Shown here in pieces: positions 11,957 to 21,422 of a stretch of DNA of 31,588 bases (positions are counted from its first letter, which is position 1; each line of letters opens with the position of its first letter). The notes below the pieces were generated by a model. The model did no database searches, had not been told where the DNA came from, and was given only the letters and a program-made list of their open reading frames with translations. A program made the translations under genes and the position numbers. The stretch is from Protostelium mycophagum (lineage: Eukaryota; Evosea; Variosea; Protosteliida; Protosteliaceae), in assembly GCA_002081555.1 (NCBI GenBank), contig MZNV01002351.1, forward strand, positions 1-31,588, read 5' to 3'.

Positions 11957-13005
11957 TTAGGCAGATCTATAAGCGAGCTGACCTCCAGAACAGCTGTACT
12001 GAGATACGTCATAACAAGCTCCACCGCAGGATTGTGTTCCAAGTGGACAGACTCCAGAATTTCCTTGGTCGTCTACTGAGCACACGTGTGATGACGAATA
12101 ATAGCATTGGGGTCCAGCAGGGGTGGCGCAGCAGGAAGCGCCTGCGCATTGGCCGCTGCAAGTGTCCGTGGTGGTAGTAGTGGGGGAGCAAAACTGCTTC
12201 TGAACAAGGTTTGCGTTTCTGCAGCTGCGTTGTGTCAATTATTGTGGTTTTGGCTGATTTACGAACCAGTATTCAGAGGGGCTATAGCAAGCATCGCCGC
12301 AAGAAGATAGACCAGCAGCGCAGTTGCTTGCAACAGGAGCTCCACAGAATTGCTTCTGGACCAAGTTGTTGTTCTCACAGCTGAGATCTGTTATCTTCGT
12401 CGAAATATCCTGTCACTCACCAGTATTCAGAATCGTGATAACAAGCATCCCCGCATGTGCTTAGAGGGCTCGGGCAGTTTGTAGATGGTGCAGGGGTGTT
12501 GGGTGTACAGATAGGGTAAGAGTTGGCCATAGTAGTTGTACAAGTGGTTCCGGCGGCGCAGCAAGTGAAGAAGCTGGTAGACTTGCAAATTTGGTGGGTG
12601 TTGGGACATACAATCCACAAGTTAGGGTTGGGATCGTAGGCGCAAGTGGAAGAGGAGCTGTCGTAACAAGTGCCAAAAGTGTCACTTCCGCTGATACCTT
12701 GGGGGGAGTCGAAGACAAATCCGGAGCAGAAAGCGCGGTTTGAGATGCATCCACAGAAGTTGGATGTCTTAGGGCAGCACCTTTTAGAAATCGCATTTCC
12801 TGTTAAATGTCAGGTTCAAATCTCACGTTAATCGGCACTTACCAGAGCAGTAAGAGTCGGCCCCGCAGCAGCCACAGCAGGTAGAATTGTAGGAAGGGCA
12901 GGATGACTGGCAATCCAGGTGAATAGAAGGGACAGCCTGTCCTTGTGAAGCGTAGAATAATGTACAGAGGGTGATCGCGAAGATGATTGCGTGCGTGTGT
13001 TTCAT
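11957..13005 (-). CDS. Secreted Cys-rich repeat protein
   Basis: Four exons (13005-12843, 12799-12421, 12380-12267, 12224-11957) sum to 924 nt, giving 307 residues. A signal peptide (M-K-H-T-H-A-I-I-F-A-I-T-L-C-T-L-F-Y-A-S) precedes a mature chain very rich in Cys, Ser and Thr. A module ending C-G-D-A-C-Y-x-x-S-E-Y recurs near 12430 and 12280, with C-G-G-A-C-Y-D-V-S-Q-Y near 12000. The first two are followed by C-C-[ER]-N-[NA]-N-L-V-Q-K-Q-F-C. Introns 2 and 3 fall at the same phase-2 point in the module (after E-Y, inside the next Cys codon), showing exon duplication. C-G-x-x-C-Y-x-x-x-x-Y modules occur in secreted amoebal and fungal wall-related proteins, so carbohydrate binding is plausible but not demonstrated. 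No enzyme domain is seen. One 5' splice site is GTTCGT, weaker than its neighbours. Confidence 0.82.
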
Positions 13006-13259
13006 GTTTGTAGTGGCTTGAATGCTTGTTGTACTTGAGCGTGAAGCGTCGAATGACACCGAAGCCGCTCTAGCTCTCGTCGTATAAATTTTACAATTCA
13101 ACAGAACAAGACGCCCAGAGATACTACTAAAGTGGAGGTGGCTCCAAAAGAAGGACTTTGGTTGATCAACTGTCACGGCTGGATGCCAACGGAACCTGCC
13201 TGATTTTATGTTATGACATTTTCGCGACGACCTGAAAGCAAAAGCTTCATTTTAGCTTC

Positions 13260-13767
13260 TTATTGTGGCATCTTTTCGAAGGGATGAGCCAAAGTTTCGG
13301 TCATGAAGGGAAGCTTGTCGCAGGTGTAAATTTCGTGAGTGGGCTTCAGAGCGTTCTTTTGGTCCTTCTCAAGAGCACCTCCTTTGATGGCGAGGATATC
13401 AGGTGCGGCTTCAGGGTAGTGGGCGATGGGAGTTCCACAATCTGCACAGAACAAACGGTGGACATTCTTTCCAGAGTCACCTGGCTTCTTGAAGTCCTTG
13501 ACAGGACCCTTGTGCTCAAAAGAGCTGAAGGGAACAACTACGACGAGAGCTGATGATCAATAAGTCAGATTGTAAAGCGTTGTTCTATAACTCACAATAT
13601 GTGCTGCCGGTTTGACGTTGGCAAGCATCGCAGCTGCACGATTCGTAAACATCGTGGAACAGATCTTTCAGTGAAAAAACTTACTGATCGTATCCGACAA
13701 GGAGAGGCTTTTCAGCGCTAGAGGTGAAGGTTGTAGCTCCACAGAGACAGTGTCCAGAGAAAGGCAT
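13260..13767 (-). CDS. GFA / CENP-V-type zinc protein (Mss4-like fold)
   Basis: Three exons (13767-13685, 13633-13596, 13549-13260) sum to 411 nt, giving 136 residues, the normal size. Zinc ligands of the glutathione-dependent formaldehyde-activating (GFA) family are in place: G-H-C-L-C-G-A-T-T-F at the N-terminus, Y-D-H-C-D-A-C-Q-R-Q-T-G across the first splice, and L-F-C-A-D-C-G-T-P-I-A-H in the middle. Some members accelerate formation of S-hydroxymethylglutathione; most have unknown small-molecule roles. The 38-nt second exon carries the C-x-x-C pair. There is no signal peptide, so a cytosolic location is likely. It is divergent from NOP58. Confidence 0.9.
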
Positions 13768-13991
13768 GTTGAATATTGAAAGTTCAAAAGAGAAAGACAA
13801 ATTACGTAAACTTCACATTCGTTGTAGACAGACTTGAAGACAGCTGCTGTCCGATGTAAAACTGCAAATCTGCCCGCAGTTCTTCGAGGTTTGTTATAGG
13901 TCGGGACAATTTTTGTCCTTCATTAATAACATTGGAAAATTGAGATAAATCGGAGAGCTGATCTCTGACTTGAGAAGAAGATCATACAAAG
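13768..13991. promoter_or_regulatory. Divergent promoter, GFA protein / NOP58
   Basis: 224 bases separate the two ATGs. The region is mixed-composition with no clear TATA box. ATTCGTTGTAGAC near 13818 is a one-base variant of the dispersed CTCGTTGTAG decamer. Confidence 0.45.
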
Positions 13992-16245
13992 ATGTTGGTG
14001 TTATTCGAGACAGCTGCCGGATACGGTCTCTTCAAAGTCCTCGATGAGGCAAAGATTGTCAAGGCTGATCCCTCTGAGTTGTCTGACAAGTTTGAATCAC
14101 CAGAATCTGCTTCTAAAGTGTAAGGGTTCACATCTTCACTTGTTTGATATCAAAAATATCATGTAATGCTTCAACCTTTTGTATTTAATCTTGGCTGATG
14201 ATCATCAGTCTGAAGCTTAAGGCATTTCAACGCTTCCAGAGCACTGCTGATGCCTTGGAGGCAACCACAGCTTTATTAGATGGACAACTCAGCAAAAGTC
14301 TTTCCAAGTTTTTGAAGAAACAAATCAAAGATAAGGATTTAGAGGACAAGCTTGTTACTGCCGATTCCAAGCTCGGTGGTCTTATCCACAAAAAACTTGA
14401 GATCGAACAATTTGCTGGTGAGTATTAACTGAGTGAATCAAGATGTGGATCATATGTTTGATGATTTGTCTTATATCAATCAGGCGAGAAGCTCGCTAAC
14501 GAGTTGTTACGTGGAATCCGTAACCACATGGAATCTCTCATCCCTGAATTAGACCCCTCTGATGCCAGAGCCATGTCTTTGGGTCTGTCTCACAGTCTTT
14601 CCAGATATAAGCTCAAGTTCTCCCCCGACAAGGTCGACACTATGATCGTCCAAGCCATTTGTGAGCCATCTCTCATTTTTCCATTATTTTTGTGATCTCA
14701 TTTTTCCAGCTCTTTTGGATGATCTCGACAAAGAACTCAACACCTACGCCATGAGAACAAGAGAATGGTACGGCTGGCACTTTCCCGAGCTCTCCAGAGT
14801 CATTCCCGACCAAGTCCTCTTTGCAAAGACCGTGAAGAAGATGGGTGTCAGAACAAACGCTTTGGACATTGATTTGACAGACTTTTTGCCCGAGGAGATG
14901 GCCGATCAAGTCAAGGAAGTGGCACAGATCTCTATGGGAACTGAGGTGAACTTCTAAAAATATTTCAGAGAAAATCCTCAAATCTTGCAGATCAGCGTGG
15001 AGGATATCGACAACATCAAGCAGCTGTGTGATCAGGTCATCTCATTGTCCGAATACCGCGAGCAGCTCTTCGAGTACCTCAAGAACAGAATGACAGCCAT
15101 CGCACCCAACCTCAGCACACTTGTCGGTGAACTCGTCGGTGCTCGTCTCATCTCTCATGCTGGTGAGTTTGTTTACCTAAATTTCCTGGAAGAATCTCAA
15201 CCTCACAGGATCTCTTCTTAGTCTTGCCAAGCACCCCGCCTCCACAGTCCAAATCCTCGGTGCCGAGAAGGCCTTGTTCAGAGCTCTCAAGTCTAAGAAC
15301 GCCACACCCAAGTACGGTATCATCTACCACGCCTCTCTGCTCGGACAGACTACACCAAAGAACAAGGGAAAGATCGCTCGTCTTTTAGGTGCCAGAGCTG
15401 CCCTCGCTGTTCGTTACGACGCTTTGAGCGAAGGAGACACTGACAACTCTGTCGGACAAGAAGGAAGAGAGAAGGTGGAGAGCCGTATCAGAGCCTTAGA
15501 AGGTGAATTTGACTTTACATTTTCATCTGTGGGCTTCCTCTAAATAGAGTGCTCTGTGTGATTTGTAGTTGGTGTTCACAAATTTGTTAAGAGAAGAATG
15601 TAATCTGAGAGGTGACAGGTGCACAATCATACAAGGCCAGCGGAACCGGAAAGGCCCAATTCAACGTCAAGCCTTACAATCCCACCACTCCATCCAAGAA
15701 GTCCTTCGACGACAAGAACGACTCCACCGAGGGCAAGGTAAGTCTCCATTCAAAATTCAAATCTCCCGCCAATTCCCCTCCAGAAGAACGGAACACCCAA
15801 GTCTGCCCAGAAGGAGGAGAAGCCACAAAAGAAGGCTAAGAAGGAGGAATCCGAAGAGGAAGAAGAAGAGAAGCCAAAGAAGAAGGAGAAGAAGGCTAAG
15901 AAGGAGGAATCAGAGGAAGAAGAAGAGAAGCCAAAGAAGGACAAGAAGAAGGCTAAGAAGGAGGAATCCGAAGAGGAAGAAGAGAAGCCAAAGAAAGACA
16001 AGAAGAAGGCAAAGAAGGCCGACTCATCAGACGAGGAAGAAGAGAAGCCAAAGAAGGAGAAGAAGAAGGCAAAGAAGGCCGACTCATCAGACGAGGAGGA
16101 AGAGAAGCCAAAGAAGAAGAAGGAGGAGAAGAAGAAGGCCAAGAAGGCTGAGTCTTCCTCTGAGGATGAGGCACCAAAGAAGAAGAACAAGAGAAAGCAA
16201 GAGTCAGATTCTGAGGAGGAAAAGCCAAAGAAGAAGAAAAAGTGA
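13992..16245 (+). CDS. NOP58: NOP58, box C/D snoRNP core protein
   Basis: Eight exons (13992-14119, 14209-14417, 14484-14660, 14710-14945, 14991-15162, 15209-15502, 15619-15737, 15784-16245) sum to 1797 nt, giving 598 residues. The start [11 protein letters not shown] is the NOP58 N-terminus. The coiled-coil region includes [13 protein letters not shown]. The Nop domain carries [20 protein letters not shown] and [11 protein letters not shown]. The NOP58 protein bridges snoRNA, fibrillarin and 15.5K in nucleolar 2'-O-methylation complexes. The last exon encodes about 150 residues of alternating Lys and Glu/Ser blocks ([20 protein letters not shown] repeated), the nucleolar KKE/D tail typical of NOP56/NOP58 in eukaryotes. 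The tail is also a near-perfect DNA tandem repeat. Confidence 0.96.
15830..16240 (+). repeat. Tandem repeat coding the NOP58 KKE tail
   Basis: Purine-only, 50-70-nt units built on AAGAAGGCTAAGAAGGAGGA and GAGGAAGAAGAGAAGCC recur about six times with small changes. Adjacent units differ by only a few substitutions, so the array expands and contracts easily. The opposite strand is open for long stretches only because of this composition. Confidence 0.8.
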
Positions 16246-16247
16246 GG

Positions 16248-16253
16248 AATAAA
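16248..16253 (+). terminator. NOP58 polyadenylation signal
   Basis: AATAAA lies 3 bases past the stop, followed by a T-rich stretch. The next gene starts 166 bases on, on the same strand. Confidence 0.6.
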
Positions 16254-16418
16254 AGATGATCTGGTTTTTATTTTCGAATTTTTAAAAAGATTTAAAAAAA
16301 AGAATGAGCCTGGTGCTGTTCTTGGCACGAAAATATTTACTAAGCGGAACCAAGGAACTGTTGTCAGATGTGACATTTTCGAATCTGTTTCTCCGAAAGG
16401 TTTCCCCTCGCACTGCGG

Positions 16419-19400
16419 ATGAAGAGTGCCATCATCTTCCTCATATGTTTGGAGATCTCACTGTGTCTCACTGGCTGCCAAATAGCTGACCCACCTTGTC
16501 AACCTGGTCAATGTTGTTCAACAAACGGACAGTAATTAGATTATGATATCCAATGTGATCTGACTGTTGAAGCTGTGGGCAGTCAATTGATTATTGCGGA
16601 CTTGACAACTGCTATTCAAACTGCAAAAACCTGACCGGGTGCCAAATCAAAGATCCTGAATGTCTGGCACCTCAATGTTGTTCGATATACGGATAGTAAG
16701 GAAATCAAATACTCTTTATCCTGAGAAGAACAGTTGTGGAGTGGGGAGCGCTTACTGTGGTGATGATTGTTACTCGCAATGCTCTTCCAATTCGATAATA
16801 TCAACCACATCACCAACGATCGCAACAACGCCATCAACATTCACAACATCATCTACTGAATCGACATTGACTGGATGCCAACTCACGGGATGTGAAGTTG
16901 GGTCATGTTGTTCCAACTCTGGATAGTACGTGGAATTATTTTTATTTATTTTTCATTTTCACAAATATATATTCATTGTATTGTGTGGTGGTAACGCATT
17001 TGACCTCTCTAAAAGCCACTGTACCATACCGTGGATTTTCACGGTAACTACTGCATGTTTTCCAAGAGAAACAAATTTGTTATACCATACAATATTTCAA
17101 TTCAGTGATAAAAACCGACACTTATAGTTGTGGTCAAACAAGAGATCATTGTAACCCACCAAATTGTTATTCACAATGTATGAATACCACCTCTGTCGGG
17201 TGTCTGATCGGTGGTTGTCCAAACCCAAACGAGTGCTGTTCTACGTATGGATAGTGAGTCCTTCTATTCTCAAAGGTTTTTTCACGACCCGTGATTTCAG
17301 CTCCATCTACAACGCCAGAAAAATAATTCGCTGCAGCTGTGGGACTGACCCTTCCTACTGTGGAGCCAACTGCTTTTCGGGGAATTGTTTCACGATAAAA
17401 TACAATACGACAGTGCCTGTCAACCCGCTGGGCCGTGTCAACATCGCCTACATCGGATCTTTTGCCTACACCAGGTCCGTTGATTGCACTACCTGGAATG
17501 CTCTTGTCGACGCGACGCTGTACACCCATTTGATCGTGACGAATGCCGATATTTTGGACAATTCAGTGAGCGTAACCAACGGGGACGACCAGGGATTCTA
17601 CGCTAAGATCGCAGATTTAAGATCAAGGAATCCGAAACTGAAGATTCTGGTGAGTCGAAAAATTTTCTGGAAAATTTCTCGGAAGTTTCTGAAAAATTTC
17701 TCGGAAGTTTCTGAAGAGTACAGATTGAGGTAGGAGCTGGGGACTTGAACACCACCACCGCATTTTTTCGAATGGCATCTAACACGACTTCCCGGTCATA
17801 TTTCATCAACAATCTACTGGCTTTCTGCCAGAAGTGGAAATTTGATGGTACGCCCATCTCATCTCGAGACATGGAGACATGGACATGACAGATCATAGGG
17901 GTCTCCATATATTGGCCCGGACATAATGATTCCACGGACGCCAGCATCACTGTGTCATTCTTTGAGGAATTAAGAAGCAGTTTCACGATGAGAAATAACT
18001 CCTACACAATCGCGGCGGTGGTTTCGTCCGTTTTGACACAAGTCGGATGGGTAAAGAATAGCACACAATACGGTGGGCCTCTTCACGCGATGTCATCGCT
18101 GACAGGGCCCAGTGGATCTATTTTTAATGTCTTCGTACAGCTTCACGGCGATTGACGCATCCGTCGCGGCACCCATCTCCCCGTGGAACGGGACACAATC
18201 TCCAGACGATCTCACTGTCACAGCCCTTCTCATATCTCTTTTCAAACTCGGTCTACCCCCGAACAAGGTACGACGACATCTGTCAATTTGGCACGTGTCA
18301 AATTGACGTATTTGACAGACGGTATTGGGAGTTCCGAATTATGGTTGGATATACTCAATTAGCACCACCAATTCACCTAATTTCGGACAACAATCAACAG
18401 CCACAATTCCCGGCACTTGCTCCACGGAAGTGGGGATTCTGACTGCCGTAGATCTGTCAAATTATGGTGGACAACCTGGTTTTCAATACTACTGGGACGA
18501 CTACAGCTCCACGCCTTATCTCTCCAATGGAAGTGTCTTGATCTCATTTGAAGATGAGAGATCGTTAAAGATCAAGGCCGATTACGTCATCATCAACGGG
18601 CTGTTGGGAGCCTATTCCTTCTCCATTGACCGGATAAACACTGTGATGGGATATCTGGCCCACAGATTACTGAGCAATGACACGGCTCTTACCGTGCAAT
18701 CCACATTTCCTCCATCGGGAGGTAGATGGAGCGGACATGTGTGAAACTGACACATTTCAGGGACACTCAATGTCAGCCCTTCTTCGGGAGCATCCATGGG
18801 AACTTTGTTTAAGATCGGAACCAATTCATGGAGCAGCGTCAATCTCCCCTTATCGTACATCATCAGTTACACCACAGGTTCAACTACAACGATAATATAC
18901 CAGGGGAGAACTCCCTCAGTCACGGCCTACTTTTTGGCGCCAGGGGGGTCTCAAACCACCATCAACGTGACTGTCGTCGACTCGCGGTCTCTGTCGACCA
19001 CTTTGACACAAAATGTCACGATGACAGCTCAGACAATCTCTGCTGTCTTGGCAGTTACGAACATCATATCTTCGTCAAATCTGTCAGATAGTGTATCTAC
19101 AACGGCACTACTCAAGACCATTTCAGGCCTCATCCCGGTGGCTTCATCCACCACAGAGAGACAGTCTGTCATTCTGACACTTGTCGACATTTTCACGTCA
19201 GTGTCGACACAGCCCATCACCATTTCGGAGGGGGAGACAAGGGTAAATGTGCTGTCAAATTTATGTCAGGGGACGTGCTTCTACCCAGGAACACTACTCA
19301 ACATTTTGAACAATACGATACGTTCTTTAGATGCCGGTGATGAGGTGAGATCATTCAACATATTTCCTATTCCACAGAAGAAACGAATGAGATATTCGTG

Positions 19401-21422
19401 TACTTTTATTGTGGTTGATTTATGACAGGTCGCGACTTCGTTCTTCACAAACTCGACGGTTACCATTCTGTCCAACATCTTGTCAGCCAACCAAATGAAA
19501 CGAGACACTACCAACTTTCAGTCTGGCACCATCTTCCAAGTTGTCAATAATCTGCTCGATCTACAACTAAACGGGAAGACTTGTAATGACGGAATCATGT
19601 CGGCAGAGTCTGCGCTCCTCTCAGTCAGCACGGTCGTGATGCCCGCGAACCAATTTGACATCGTGCCCATCACTTGTGGTAACGCATATGTCGTATTCCC
19701 AAAGCCATCCTCGATGTTTGATCGGGTCAATCTGACAGGTATGACAGTTGTAGATAAAGTATCTGATATGATGTAGATTGCTACCAGATCAAGATGGCCT
19801 TTTTTGATAGTGATGCTTTCCCGGATTATTCTTCGAGCATTGTACAACTGGATGTCTTTCCGGGAAATTATTCAAATTTGGCGGGAAATATCAGTGTCTC
19901 CTTCCCAAACGACTTGACAGCAGGCCAGAATTACGCATGTCACAGTCGTCAGGACCCCTCTTCTACTTTCCTCCAAGACAACCGCTGCGGTTTCAGCAGA
20001 CGCAACTCCGTGGTGACGTGTCAATGCAACCACATGACGCAATACTCAGTCAGTCAAACGGGTGGATCTACACAAGACACCTCTAAAAAGTCTCTTTCTC
20101 CTGGGGCAATTGCCGGAATTGTGATCGGCTGCGTGGCCGCATTGATCATCATCGGGTTGATCATCGCGATCTTTATACAGAGGAGAAAGGTGGATGGAGA
20201 ATCGGTAGATATGGAGAGAATGGAACAATTGTATTTGGATAATGTCACAATAGGGGAAGAGATAGGTGATTGTTTTGACAAGAAATAACTACATCGAGTT
20301 GCACAAAATTTTTTTGTTCTGCGGCTTTGCTGCAAAGAAGCGTTTTCGTCTGTGCAAATAAACTTTTCGGCCCAACTCCATTTCTGTTTTCTCAGTATTG
20401 AAGATTAATAAACTCGTTCAGCTTCTGGAAACTATGGAGTGGTATATAGAGGAGAGTGGAACTACACAGATGTAGCTCTGAAGGGCATCAAGGTGACACT
20501 CGAAGGTCAAAGTGACATTTATGACATCTGTCAGATGGGAAAAACCGAGGAAGATGCCTGGCTACAAGAGATCAAATTGTTGCGGAAGTTGAATCACCCC
20601 AATATCGTCCGGTTTTTCGGCGTCTACAACCACCAAGACCAGCTGTACATGGTCATGGGGTTTGTGTCTGGAGGAAGTCTACAACGCTACTTATGGAACA
20701 ACCGAAACAACCTGTCTGACGCCACAATGGCAAAGATGGTAATGGATCTCGTCAGGGGAATGTTATACCTCAGGAGTAAGAATGTCATCCACAGAGATCT
20801 TGCCGCCCGGAATCTGTTGGTGGACAAGGCCAACACCGTCCTCATCTCTGACTTTGGGATGTCGCGGCAGAGCTCAGAGCATCAAGACGTGTCTTCAGAA
20901 CTACCCTTCAGGTGGAGTGCACCTGAAGTGATCAGCATGGGGCAGAACAGCCACAGTTCAGACGTTTGGTCTCTCGGAATCTGCATGTGAGATCATCATC
21001 ATCTTGCATTTCCACATCTCTTACATCTTTCAGATGGGAGATTTACTCTTTTGCGGAAGTCCCGTATGAAGGCCTTCTCAACAAGGAAATCATCACATAC
21101 ATCACCGATGGGAATCGTTTGTCCAAGCCACCAAGATGTCCCGATCCGCTTTACAATGTCTTACTCAATACCTGGCTGACCGACCCCACCCAGCGCCCCA
21201 CCATCTTGGCCATCTACAACGAAATACTCAGCATTTTCTCCCGATTTGAGATGGACCGAAAGAGGGATGAAACTTCCGACCAACTCACAGAAGTTGGAAA
21301 TTACGAATTGAATTCATCAGGTGATCTATTTTTAGCATGTCCATAAACTCAAAGAAACAGGACCGACTTCCCTCAGAAATGATATATACAGCCCTTCTTA
21401 CAGCTACTCCCCCCATAAATGA
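16419..21422 (+). CDS. Hevein4-pseudoGH18-REJ/GPS-TM-tyrosine kinase receptor
   Basis: Fifteen exons (16419-16531, 16573-16695, 16734-16925, 17128-17253, 17337-17649, 17730-17847, 17899-18091, 18141-18267, 18319-18721, 18761-19344, 19429-19738, 19777-20265, 20422-20986, 21034-21320, 21361-21422) sum to 4005 nt, giving 1334 residues. A signal peptide (about 1-18) is followed by four hevein-like modules (about 19-205; each C-C-S-x-x-G-[HY]-C-G...C). A GH18 fold (about 215-550) carries N-I-A-Y-I-G, F-D-G-V-S-I-Y-W-P (normally FDGVDIDWE, so the acidic triad and Glu are lost), L-G-V-P-N-Y-G-W and K-A-D-Y-V. A REJ-like start (N-V-S-P-S-S-G, about 573) leads to a GAIN-like region ending C-Q-C-N-H-M-T-Q-Y-S (about 955, GPS). 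The TM helix is at about 975-1000. The kinase (about 1022-1285) has V-A-L-K, H-R-D-L-A-A-R-N, D-F-G and P-F-R-W-S-A-P-E. The tail has several Tyr (D-I-Y-S-P-S-Y-S-Y). Chitin sensing and signalling are inferred; domain identities are strong, some splice sites less so (18092, 20265). Confidence 0.88.
17025..17055. repeat. ACCGTG/CACGGT hairpin element, copy 2
   Basis: It lies inside the 202-nt third intron of the receptor gene, the longest intron of that gene. TACCGTG and CACGGTA form a perfect 7-bp stem with a 6-nt loop, followed by ACTACTGCA. Copy 1 is at 11842-11871. Confidence 0.65.
17672..17715. repeat. Perfect 22-bp tandem duplication in an intron
   Basis: Units 17672-17693 and 17694-17715 are identical (AAATTTCTCGGAAGTTTCTG plus AA), within the intron 17650-17729 of the receptor. 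A degenerate third copy precedes them. The perfect identity implies a recent event. Confidence 0.85.
20320..20334. repeat. Mini-palindrome in receptor intron
   Basis: TGCGGCTTTGCTGCA sits in the 156-nt intron between the transmembrane exon and the kinase exon. It matches 7866-7880 of an unrelated gene at 14 of 15 positions. Confidence 0.6.

Noticed and set aside
15569-16252. Long plus-strand frame rich in Arg
   Set aside because: It is a shifted reading of the purine-rich NOP58 tail repeat; the NOP58 frame is fixed by conserved domains and splicing.
15750-16376. Long minus-strand frame rich in Phe and Ser
   Set aside because: Antisense of the same AAG/GAG repeat; the composition removes stops by chance.
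17842-17900. Active chitinase
   Set aside because: The catalytic Glu and two Asp are absent in the only frame that matches GH18, so enzymatic activity is not supported.
16419-21422. Two separate genes (a secreted GH18-like protein and a kinase)
   Set aside because: The TM helix exon begins the kinase domain (V-T-I-G-E-E-I) and the next exon continues it in frame with the Gly-rich loop; no start codon with leader or poly(A) signal is evident between them.
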